From: Verrucomicrobiales bacterium
GTDB lineage: Bacteria; Verrucomicrobiota; Verrucomicrobiia; Verrucomicrobiales; V1-33
Direction: 5' to 3'
Assembly: GCA_947460575.1 (NCBI GenBank)
Contig: CANHIJ010000021.1
Location: 1 to 43,402, forward strand
DNA length: 43,402 bases
Shown here: in pieces, positions 15,972-23,564 of the stretch
Position numbering within the stretch: position 1 is the stretch's first letter
Layout: every line of letters starts with the position of its first letter
Made by a program: the position numbers and the translations under genes
Notes under the pieces: model-generated
The model's database searches: none
Told to the model about the DNA's origin: nothing
Seen by the model: the letters and a program-made list of their open reading frames with translations, nothing else

Positions 15972-18731
15972 TCAGGCGTGCGCCGTAAACCAGTCCGGTC
16001 CCTGGCCCAGCTCCACCACCACGGGCACCGCCAAGGGCAGCGCGTCCCGCATGATCCGGGGAACCAGCTCCCGCAGCGCCGCGCTCTCCTCGTCGGGCAC
16101 CTCCAAGACCAATTCGTCGTGCACTTGGAGCAACAGCCGCGCCCGATAGTCCCCCGCCCGCAAGGCCTCCGCCAGGCGCACCATGGCCAGCTTGATCATG
16201 TCCGCCGAAGTCCCCTGAATCGGCATATTGATCGCGGTCCGCTCGGCCGCTTTGCGCACCGTTAGGTTCCCGGAGTTGATATCGCGCAGGTAGCGCCGCC
16301 GCCCGGTGATGGTCTCGACGTAGCCGCACTCCCGAGCGTCCTCGACGGTGTTTTCCATGTACCGCTTCACCCCGCTGTACTGCACGAAGTATTCCTCAAT
16401 CAACTGGCTCGCGGCGCTGCGCGCCACCCCCAAGCGCTGCGCCAAGCCAAAGGCGCTGATCCCATAGATGATCCCAAAATTGACCATCTTGGCGCTCTGC
16501 CGCATCGCCGCGGTGACTTCTGCCAGGGCCACTCCGTGGACCCGCGCCGCGGTGGCAGTGTGAATGTCCAGGCCCTGCGCAAAGGCCTCCATCAGGTGCC
16601 GATCCCGGCAAATCGAAGCCATCACCCGCAGCTCAATCTGGCTGTAGTCCGCCGACAACAAGGTCCAGCCCGGGCCCGGCGCCACGAAGGCCTTGCGGAT
16701 CTCCCGGCCCGCCGCGCTGCGAATCGGGATATTTTGCAAGTTGGGGTTATTGGAGGCCAAGCGGCCGGTGGCGGTGCTGGCCTGCAAAAACGTGGTGTGC
16801 ACCCGGCCGCTGCCCCGTGCCACCGCTCCCGGCAGGGCGTCCACATACGTGCTCTTGAGCTTGGAGGCTTCCCGGTACGCCAACAAGTCGGCCACCACCG
16901 GGTGGGCATCCGCCAATTCCGTTAAGACATCCTCCCCAGTCATGTACTGGCCGGTCTTCGTCTTCTTGGGCTTATCCAAGAGCTTCAGCTGGTCGAACAG
17001 GACCTCGCCCAATTGCTTCGGCGAGTTGAGATTGAAGCGCGTGCCCGCTTTTTGATAGACGGACTGCTCCAGCTGGGCGATTTCCTGCTCCAGGCGCTGC
17101 CCGATCACCCCTAACACCGATGGCTCCAGCTTGATCCCCGCCGCCTCCATCCCCGCTAGCACGGGCACGAGTGGACTTTCCATTTCATAAAAGACCCGCT
17201 CTTGCCCCAAGGCCGCCAGCTTGGGCACCAGCAGCGGCTGCAGCTGCCGCGCCACATCCGCCCGCTCCATGGCCCGCGTCCCGCGCCCTTCGTCCTCCGG
17301 CTCCAGCCCGGGCATAAAGGGCTGCGCCGCCGCCGCCGCCGCCTCCACCCGCGCCAAGCGATACCCCAACAGCGCCTCCCCCAAATACTCCAGGCTGTTC
17401 TTCTGCTCCGGATCCACCAAGGCCTGCGCCAGCATGAGATCAAAAATCCCCGCCCGCACCGGCTCCGCCCCGTGCCGCAAAAGCACCTGCAGCGATTCCT
17501 TTAAGTCGTGTCCCACCAAGGTAAGCGCCGGATTTTGCAGCAGCCCCGCCACCTCCCGCACCAGCGCCGCCGAGTCCGCCCCGCTCAAATACACCGCTTC
17601 GTGTCCCGCCCCGGAAAAGGCCAGGCCCCGAACCTCCGAAACCCGCGGATTGGCCCCCTGCCAATCGACCCCAAATCCCAGCATTCCTCCGGCTATGGTG
17701 CTCAGCTGCGCCACCGCCGCCGCCCGTGCCGCGGCGTGGTTGGCCACCTGCCATTGGTGCGCCACCGTCTCCCGCGTGCCTGCCGCCGCTGCCGCGCCGG
17801 GCCCCGCCCCGCCCGCCTCCGCCCGGCGCGAAAACCCCCGCCCCGCCTGAAATTTGTCCCCAAAAAGCCGCCGCCCCACCGCGTTGAACTCAAACTCCAC
17901 CAGCAAGGCCTGCACCGCAGCCTCATCCAGCGGCTGCCGCACCAGCTTTTCCAAATCGAGGTCGATCGGCACGTCTAACTGAATTGTCGCCAAGTCCCGC
18001 GACAGCCGCGCCTGCTCGGCATGGGCCACCAGGTTCTCCTTCTGCTTGCCCTTCAATTTGTCGACGTTGGCCAGAAGATTTTCGATGCTGCCGTATTGCT
18101 GGATCAAACTTTTCGCGGTTTTCTCCCCCACCCCGGGGACCCCCGGAATGTTGTCCGCCACGTCGCCCCACAAGCCCAACACGTCGATCACCTGCTCCGC
18201 GCGCTCCACCTGCCAGTGGGCGCAAACTTCGGCCACCCCTATCACCTCGTGGTCGCCCCCTTGCCGACCCGGCTTCCACATGAAGGTGCGCTCGTCCACC
18301 AGCTGCGCAAAATCCTTGTCCGAGGTCACCATCCACGTGGTGAAATCGCCTTCCGCCTCCGCCCGCTTAGCGAGCGTTCCAATGATATCGTCGGCCTCGT
18401 ACCCGTCGAGTTGCAACACCGGAATCCGAAACGCCTCCATGAGCCGCTTGACGTGCGGAATCGCGGTGCGCAAATCCTCCGGCATCTCCTGGCGTTGCGC
18501 CTTGTAGGCCGGAAAGCGCTCGTGCCGCGCCGTCGGCGCGCTGGTGTCGAACACCATCGCCAAATGGGTCGGTTTTTCCTTCTGAATCAACTCCACCAGG
18601 GTATTCGTGATCCCCAGCATCGCCGAGGCATTCAGCCCGTAACTGGTCACGATCGGCTTCACCGCAAAGGCAAAGTGCGCCCGGTACACCAGGGCCATGC
18701 CGTCCAGCAAAAATAGGCGTTTAGATTCCAT
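15972..18731 (-). CDS. polA: DNA polymerase I with decayed proofreading domain (919 aa)
   Basis: Family A polymerase for Okazaki fragment processing and repair. The 5'-3' exonuclease/FEN domain spans about residues 1-300, including 'GYEADDIIGTLA' and 'VPGVGEKTA'. The middle domain corresponds to the 3'-5' exonuclease but lacks its catalytic set: D356-W-Q358 replaces D-x-E, D409-L-K-E-S413 replaces N-x3-D, and the third motif reads 'MERADVARQL'. The polymerase domain is intact: motif A 'SADYSQIELRV' with D695, motif B 'RQSAKMVNFGIIYG', and motif C 'QVHDELVLEV' with D872. Length is close to the 928 of E. coli. ATCGGAGGGGC just before the ATG is one of the few good Shine-Dalgarno sequences here. 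It is last in a row with the scaffold and rhodanese genes. Confidence 0.96.
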   Translation of the reverse strand: MESKRLFLLDGMALVYRAHFAFAVKPIVTSYGLNASAMLGITNTLVELIQKEKPTHLAMVFDTSAPTARHERFPAYKAQRQEMPEDLRTAIPHVKRLMEAFRIPVLQLDGYEADDIIGTLAKRAEAEGDFTTWMVTSDKDFAQLVDERTFMWKPGRQGGDHEVIGVAEVCAHWQVERAEQVIDVLGLWGDVADNIPGVPGVGEKTAKSLIQQYGSIENLLANVDKLKGKQKENLVAHAEQARLSRDLATIQLDVPIDLDLEKLVRQPLDEAAVQALLVEFEFNAVGRRLFGDKFQAGRGFSRRAEAGGAGPGAAAAAGTRETVAHQWQVANHAAARAAAVAQLSTIAGGMLGFGVDWQGANPRVSEVRGLAFSGAGHEAVYLSGADSAALVREVAGLLQNPALTLVGHDLKESLQVLLRHGAEPVRAGIFDLMLAQALVDPEQKNSLEYLGEALLGYRLARVEAAAAAAQPFMPGLEPEDEGRGTRAMERADVARQLQPLLVPKLAALGQERVFYEMESPLVPVLAGMEAAGIKLEPSVLGVIGQRLEQEIAQLEQSVYQKAGTRFNLNSPKQLGEVLFDQLKLLDKPKKTKTGQYMTGEDVLTELADAHPVVADLLAYREASKLKSTYVDALPGAVARGSGRVHTTFLQASTATGRLASNNPNLQNIPIRSAAGREIRKAFVAPGPGWTLLSADYSQIELRVMASICRDRHLMEAFAQGLDIHTATAARVHGVALAEVTAAMRQSAKMVNFGIIYGISAFGLAQRLGVARSAASQLIEEYFVQYSGVKRYMENTVEDARECGYVETITGRRRYLRDINSGNLTVRKAAERTAINMPIQGTSADMIKLAMVRLAEALRAGDYRARLLLQVHDELVLEVPDEESAALRELVPRIMRDALPLAVPVVVELGQGPDWFTAHA

Positions 18732-18801
18732 GCCCCTCCGATGGCACGATTTCCGCCCCGCACCACGGCGGATTGCCGCCCCGCGCCACGCCCCGCCCGA
18801 T

Positions 18802-19281
18802 CTACTCGAAAACCACCCGCAATTTCCCCGGCGCCGCCGTCCCCGCTTCCCCCAAACTCTCCGCCAAATGCCCCGCCGCCGCCGGGGCCGCTAGCGGCGC
18901 CGCCGTCGCCGCCGCGTCCGCCTCCAGCGCCGCCCGCAGCGCCCCTTCCACCATCTGCCCGCAGTGAATCTTCATCGGCGGCAGCGGCCCCAGCGGCGTC
19001 GCCATCTCCGCCGCGCTCAACTCCCGCGCCTCCGCCACCGTCCGCCCCCGCAGCATCTCCGTCGCCATACTCGCCACCGCGATCGCCGTCTGGCACCCAA
19101 AACTCTGGAACGACGCCCGGTCGATCACTTTCTGCCCGTCCTTTTCCGCAAACTTCAACCACATCCGCACCATGTCCCCGCACTCCGGACTCCCCACCGT
19201 CCCCACCGCGTCGGCATCCGCCATCTCCCCCAAGTTGCGCGGATTAGCTATGGCCTCGTTCAATTGTTGTTCGTTCATCAT
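18802..19281 (-). CDS. IscU/NifU-type Fe-S cluster scaffold (about 159 aa)
   Basis: The three cluster-binding cysteines of IscU are present with the expected spacing: C34 in 'GSPECGDMV' with the partner D36, C63 in 'SFGCQTAI', and C107 in 'IHCGQMVEGAL'. The 'LPPMKIHC' string corresponds to the IscU 'LPPVKxHC' region recognised by the Hsp70 chaperone system. A C-terminal tail of about 40 residues rich in Ala is extra. Two adjacent ATGs (19281 and 19278) are possible starts; a longer in-frame upstream extension lacks family similarity. No cysteine desulfurase gene is adjacent; instead a rhodanese fusion lies 53 bases upstream, suggesting a local sulfur-handling unit. Confidence 0.9.
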   Translation of the reverse strand: MMNEQQLNEAIANPRNLGEMADADAVGTVGSPECGDMVRMWLKFAEKDGQKVIDRASFQSFGCQTAIAVASMATEMLRGRTVAEARELSAAEMATPLGPLPPMKIHCGQMVEGALRAALEADAAATAAPLAAPAAAGHLAESLGEAGTAAPGKLRVVFE

Positions 19282-19334
19282 AAAAAAATAGTTCGACGCA
19301 TCCAAAAAGGGAGTCCCGAGCCGGGCCGCGCCTC

Positions 19335-19895
19335 CTAGTCCATCTCCAACTTGTAGCGCCGCGTCCCCGGGTCCACCTCCACGCTCCACGCATCGATCCC
19401 CCCCGCCAGCGCTTTAACACTCTGAAAGCCGTGCCCTATCAGATAGGCGGCGGCGTCGAGGCTGCGCAGCCCGCGGTGGCAGTACACCACCACCGGTTGC
19501 ACCTTGTCCCCCGATTTAAAAAACGCCTCCAGCAGCGGCTGGGTCATCAGCTCCGCCCCCGGTAGCCGCACCGCTTCAAATTCCTCCCGCGAACGCACGT
19601 CGAGCAGCCGCGGCGGGGCCGCCGAATCCAGCGCCGCCTTCAAATCCACCGCCCGCACCTGCAGGGCCAAATCGCTCTCCCGGCTCGCCAAAAGGTGCGC
19701 CAGCGCTTCCTCCACCGGCATATCTTCGTGGCGCGCGCACACTTCCCGCAAGGTCTCTCCCAACTGAAAGCCGCAACTAGCGCAGCCCCCCACATGGTAT
19801 TTCGCAAAAAGCGCCCGCCGCGCCCCCGGAAAGGCCTCCAGCAGCGCACCCATCGCAAGGTCGGGGTGAATCGGCAAATTAGGGGGGCAGCTCAT
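19335..19895 (-). CDS. Redox-disulfide (DUF1858-like) and rhodanese fusion protein (186 aa)
   Basis: Residues 8-65 resemble the DUF1858 / hybrid-cluster-associated disulfide domain, with C38-x2-C41 in 'VGGCASCGFQLGETL'. Residues 80-186 are a rhodanese domain with 'RLLDVRSREEFEAVRLPGA' and active-site cysteine C139 in 'VVYCHRGLRS'. Rhodaneses carry persulfide sulfur on this cysteine. The start at 19895 (ATG) is preceded by AGAGGA at suitable spacing; the longer TTG start at 19919 is less likely. It is first in a minus-strand series with the IscU-like scaffold and polA, so a role in sulfur delivery or redox control of the scaffold is an attractive inference. Confidence 0.85.
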   Translation of the reverse strand: MSCPPNLPIHPDLAMGALLEAFPGARRALFAKYHVGGCASCGFQLGETLREVCARHEDMPVEEALAHLLASRESDLALQVRAVDLKAALDSAAPPRLLDVRSREEFEAVRLPGAELMTQPLLEAFFKSGDKVQPVVVYCHRGLRSLDAAAYLIGHGFQSVKALAGGIDAWSVEVDPGTRRYKLEMD

Positions 19896-19978
19896 ACTCG
19901 TTTTTCCTCTTTCCGCCAACGTAGCCGCGCCTACCCTGCGGTCAACCAGGACGCGCCCCGCCCTAACCCCCAGCCCGC

Positions 19979-20782
19979 ATGAATCAGGACCTCCCCAAAA
20001 TCCACTTCTGGCCGAATTTCATGACCGCCGGAAATCTGTTCTGCGGCTTCTACGCCATGCTCCTCCTCCGGCACGACCCCGCCCCCCCCGAGGTCTATAA
20101 GGCCATCTGGCTCATCTTGGGCGCCTGCCTCTTCGACCTCTTCGACGGCCGCATCGCCCGCGCCATCGGCGAAGAATCCCCCTTCGGCCGCGAATTCGAC
20201 TCCCTCGCCGACATCGTGAGCTTCGGGGTCGCCCCCGCCTTCCTCATGCACCACCTCGTGCTCGACCACATCGTCAACGACCGCGCCGGCTGGTTCATCG
20301 CCTTCGGCTACCTCCTCTGCGGCGCCATCCGGCTCGCCCGCTTCAACTGCGTCGCCGCCGCCGCCCCCACCGGCAAACCCAGCAACGACTTCACCGGCTG
20401 TCCCATCCCCGCCGCCGCCGGAGTCATCTGCTCCATCAGCCTCTTGTTAGACGATTTTAGCGCCAAGCAAATCGAGCTCGGTCCCTGGAAGTGGTGCCTC
20501 CCCGCCCTCCTCGTGCTCCTCTCCTTCCTCATGGTCAGCACCGTGCAGTACCCCAGCTTCAAAGGCCTCTCCTGGCGCACCAAGCGCACCATCCCCTGGT
20601 TCATCGGCGCCATCGCCCTCGCCGGTATCATCGCCTACAAACCCAAAATCATGGTCGCCGTCCTCTTCGTCGGCTACCTCTTCTACGGCCTCGTCCGCCC
20701 CTGGGTCTCCCGCAAATGGCGCCGCGAAATCGAAGAAGACCCCGACGAACCCTCCGACGAAGAAGAGGACGCCCCCGCCTAG
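19979..20782 (+). CDS. pssA: CDP-diacylglycerol-serine O-phosphatidyltransferase (267 aa)
   Basis: Integral membrane enzyme that joins CDP-diacylglycerol and serine to give phosphatidylserine, precursor of phosphatidylethanolamine. The CDP-alcohol phosphotransferase signature is complete: D53-x2-D56-G-x2-A-R, then G70-x3-D74-x3-D78. The first conserved segment 'WPNFMTAGNLFCGFYA' is typical of the PssA subgroup. Several membrane helices follow, ending in an acidic tail (about the last 20 residues are mostly Asp, Glu and Pro). The gene is divergent from the rhodanese operon across 83 bases. No phosphatidylserine decarboxylase gene is in the window. Confidence 0.92.
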   Translation: MNQDLPKIHFWPNFMTAGNLFCGFYAMLLLRHDPAPPEVYKAIWLILGACLFDLFDGRIARAIGEESPFGREFDSLADIVSFGVAPAFLMHHLVLDHIVNDRAGWFIAFGYLLCGAIRLARFNCVAAAAPTGKPSNDFTGCPIPAAAGVICSISLLLDDFSAKQIELGPWKWCLPALLVLLSFLMVSTVQYPSFKGLSWRTKRTIPWFIGAIALAGIIAYKPKIMVAVLFVGYLFYGLVRPWVSRKWRREIEEDPDEPSDEEEDAPA

Positions 20783-20939
20783 CCCCCACCATCCAGCCAA
20801 CCCCAGCCCGGCCCGCAGAGGCGGCGGCGGATTGTTGGGGCGGGTTCAGACTTTGCGCCGAGCAGCGGGAGTTAACACGCGACCATGGGGCCTTGTTTTG
20901 TTAAGGACGGGGGGTGCGCCGTTTTTTCCTCCCCAGGAG

Positions 20940-20958
20940 ACTCACCCATGGGGTGAGT
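20940..20958. repeat. Perfect 8-bp hairpin
   Basis: ACTCACCC, loop ATG, GGGTGAGT. It stands alone without a T-tract, so it is unlikely to be a terminator; it may be part of the REP-like element that follows. Confidence 0.5.
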
Positions 20959-20999
20959 TCCTTTCACTGGCACCTGCCCCTACCGAATCGCGAATGGTG

Positions 21000-21049
21000 G
21001 ACGCGCCCAGCGGCCATGCCAGAGACGCGCCCAGCATGATGCCGCAGAC
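21000..21049. repeat. Imperfect 24-base tandem duplication
   Basis: GACGCGCCCAGC occurs at 21000-21011 and again at 21024-21035, each followed by a related ATGCC-containing segment. It abuts the hairpin element on its left. Confidence 0.6.
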
Positions 21050-21054
21050 ATCCT

Positions 21055-21150
21055 GATGCCGGAGGCATCTCAGCCGGTAGCCGGTGGTTGAGCGGAGCGA
21101 CACCACCGGATTCCCCGTCGTGGCATCACCCGCACCCCGGCAGGGGTGCC
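21055..21150. repeat. REP/BIME-like palindromic element
   Basis: Three hairpins in a row: GATGCC-GGA-GGCATC (21055-21069); CCGGTGGT (21081-21088) pairing with ACCACCGG (21102-21109); and GCACCCC (21132-21138) pairing with GGGGTGC (21143-21149). This layout, with the central 'CCGGTGGTTGAG...ACACCACCGG', is familiar from dispersed non-coding repeats in planctomycete and verrucomicrobial genomes, which often create spurious ORF annotations. It has no coding capacity and probably depends on a transposase supplied elsewhere. Confidence 0.7.
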
Positions 21151-21339
21151 AGCGAGGAAGCCGCCGCGCCCTCTGCCATATGTTGCCTCCCCGAGCGCGC
21201 CGCCTCGACCCTCCGGTCCACCGCCCGCGAGCGCGCATCCAAGAACCTCGCGCAGAACCACCCCGCGGCGTCGCACCTGAGCGCCGCAGTCTGGAAACTG
21301 GCGGTGTCCCGTTGGCCCCCGCCAGCCCCCGTGCGCCTC

Positions 21340-23430
21340 TCACTTGCAAAAGAAAAGCTCAATCATCAAAATGGCCACGATGTTGACCACCTTGATCATG
21401 GGGTTGATCGCCGGGCCGGACGTGTCCTTGTAGGGATCGCCCACGGTGTCGCCCGTGACCGCGGCCTTGTGGGCGTCGCTGCCCTTGCCGCCGTGGTGGC
21501 CTTCCTCGATAAACTTCTTGGCATTGTCCCAGGCCCCGCCGCTGGAGGTCATAGAGATCCCCACAAACAGGCCGGTGACGATGGTCCCCACTAACATTCC
21601 ACCCAGGGCCTTGGCCCCTAGCGCGGGAATCGCCGCAATCGCCACCACCCCCACGACCGGCAGCAGCGCCGGCAAAATCATCTCGCGCAGCGCCGCCTTG
21701 GTCACAATGTCGACGCAGGCCGCATACTCTGGCTTCTGCGTGCCGTTCATGATCCCGGGATACTTTTCTAACTGGCGGCGCACCTCGACCACCACCGCGC
21801 CGGCCGCCTTGCCCACCGCGCTCATGCTCCAGGCGGTAAACAAGCAGGGCAACAAACCGCCCAAAAACATCCCGATGATCACGATCGGATCCTTGAGCGA
21901 AAAGTCCCAAGTCTGCCCGGTCTTCTTTTCCAGTTCCAAATAGTAGCTCCCAAACAACACCAGCGCCGCCACCCCCGCGGAGGCGATCGCGTAGCCCTTG
22001 GTCACCGCCTTCATGGTGTTGCCCACCGCGTCCAGGCTGTCGGTGCGCTCGCGCACTTCCTCGGGCAACCCGCTCATCACCGCAATCCCGCCCGCGTTGT
22101 CCGTAATCGGCCCAAAGGCGTCGAGCGAAATGATGATCCCCGCCATGCTCAGCATGGACATCACCGCGGTGGCGATCCCAAAGAGGTCCCCCGCCTGGTA
22201 GCTAAAAAAGATCGCCGAGACGATGCAGAGCACCGGCAGGGCCGTCGCCTTGTGCCCCACCGCGATGCCCGCGATGATGTTGGTAGCGTGCCCGGTGCGG
22301 GAGGCCTCGGCAATGCTGCGCACCGGCCGGTAGGCCGTCGAAGTGTAATAATTGGTGATCACCACCGCCGCCCCGGTCATCAGCAAGCCCACCAACGCCG
22401 CCCCGTAAATCCCCGCCGCGGTGTACACTTTCCCTGCAATCTCCAGCGTGTCCGGCAACAATCCCATCGTCGCGGGCCAATAGAGCGCCGCCGATATCAA
22501 ACCCGAGACCAACACCCCCTCCATCAGCACCCGGTCCGCCTTAGCGCTATTGCTCCGCAGGTTCACGTACAAAATCCCTAACACCGCTCCAATCACCGAA
22601 ATCCCCCCAATCACAAAAGGATACACGATCGCCCCCTCCGCCGCCGGGCCCCCGCCCAATTGCAAAAACCCGATCAAAAGCGCTCCAATCAAGCTCACCG
22701 CATAGGTCTCAAAAACGTCGGCCGCCATCCCGGCGCAATCTCCCACGTTGTCCCCCACATTGTCCGCTATCGTCGCCGGATTGCGCGGATCGTCCTCATT
22801 CAAATTCGACTCCACCTTGCCCACCAAATCCGCGCCCACGTCCGCCGCCTTGGTATAAATCCCCCCGCCCAAGCGCGCAAAGACCGAAATCAAACTCGAA
22901 CCCAGCGCCAATCCCACCAGGCTGTCCACCGCGTGCTCCGTGCTCACCCCGCGCATTACGTTGAAGAAAATGCCCACGCTCAACAGCGCCAGCCCCACCA
23001 CCAGCAAACCCGTCACCGCTCCCCCGTTGAACGCCACCCGCAAGGCTTTGGGCTCGCTCTCCGATGCCGCCTGGGTCGTCCGCACGTTGGCTAGCACCGC
23101 AATCCGCATCCCAATAAAGCCCGCCACCAGCGAACAAACCGCCCCCACCACAAATCCCGCCGGCACCGCCACGGTCTGCTTCCACGCCGCCAACAATATC
23201 GTGATCACAATCGCAATGCTCCCCACCGCCGCCAACTGCCGCTTCAAATAGGCCGCCGCTCCCTCCTGGATCGCCCCCGCCACTTCCGCCATCCGTGCAT
23301 TCCCCGCCGGAGCATTCTTGATCTGAAAAATCAAAACCCCCGCCACGAGCAGGCCAAAGCCTCCCAGCCCCAACGCCAGGTTAATGCCATTCTGTAACAA
23401 AAATTCGGATGCAGCGACAGGGAGGAACAT
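21340..23430 (-). CDS. hppA: Membrane-bound proton-translocating pyrophosphatase (696 aa)
   Basis: Multi-helix membrane enzyme that couples hydrolysis of pyrophosphate to ion pumping. The pyrophosphate site is clear: '[20 protein letters not shown]' and '[18 protein letters not shown]', with the second acidic cluster '[20 protein letters not shown]' and '[16 protein letters not shown]' near the C-terminus. The '[13 protein letters not shown]' segment carries Lys and Thr at the two positions that in the family distinguish K+-independent proton pumps from K+-dependent enzymes (Ala in the latter). About 16 membrane helices and a length near 700 are normal. It stands alone in its orientation after a 134-base spacer. 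Confidence 0.95.
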   Translation of the reverse strand: MFLPVAASEFLLQNGINLALGLGGFGLLVAGVLIFQIKNAPAGNARMAEVAGAIQEGAAAYLKRQLAAVGSIAIVITILLAAWKQTVAVPAGFVVGAVCSLVAGFIGMRIAVLANVRTTQAASESEPKALRVAFNGGAVTGLLVVGLALLSVGIFFNVMRGVSTEHAVDSLVGLALGSSLISVFARLGGGIYTKAADVGADLVGKVESNLNEDDPRNPATIADNVGDNVGDCAGMAADVFETYAVSLIGALLIGFLQLGGGPAAEGAIVYPFVIGGISVIGAVLGILYVNLRSNSAKADRVLMEGVLVSGLISAALYWPATMGLLPDTLEIAGKVYTAAGIYGAALVGLLMTGAAVVITNYYTSTAYRPVRSIAEASRTGHATNIIAGIAVGHKATALPVLCIVSAIFFSYQAGDLFGIATAVMSMLSMAGIIISLDAFGPITDNAGGIAVMSGLPEEVRERTDSLDAVGNTMKAVTKGYAIASAGVAALVLFGSYYLELEKKTGQTWDFSLKDPIVIIGMFLGGLLPCLFTAWSMSAVGKAAGAVVVEVRRQLEKYPGIMNGTQKPEYAACVDIVTKAALREMILPALLPVVGVVAIAAIPALGAKALGGMLVGTIVTGLFVGISMTSSGGAWDNAKKFIEEGHHGGKGSDAHKAAVTGDTVGDPYKDTSGPAINPMIKVVNIVAILMIELFFCK

Positions 23431-23564
23431 AATGAGCTCAAATGGTTAAAACTTCCCAAAACGGGATCGCGAGTCTATCGCCTCGCCCCGGCGGCGCAAG
23501 ATGCTTTTTGCACCCCGCGCCGCCCGCCCCGAAAATCGAGGCACCCCGCCCACCCCTCGCTCCC

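Larger units (their letters stand above)
20783..21339. other. Gene-free 557-base stretch holding a REP-like element
   Basis: No real gene is seen. An open frame across it on the minus strand translates hairpin repeats ('VVSLRSTTGYRL'-type peptides) and is spurious. The stretch contains a short perfect hairpin at 20940-20958, a 24-base tandem duplication at 21000-21049 and a set of hairpins at 21055-21150, all listed separately. Confidence 0.7.

Noticed and set aside
20942..21349. 135 aa minus-strand frame in the gap between pssA and hppA
   Set aside because: It translates the REP-like hairpins; peptides such as 'VVSLRSTTGYRL' are a known artefact of these repeats.
23431..23564. Hairpin between hppA and the aldolase gene as a terminator
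   Set aside because: The stem has a 19-base loop and no T-tract in the right place.
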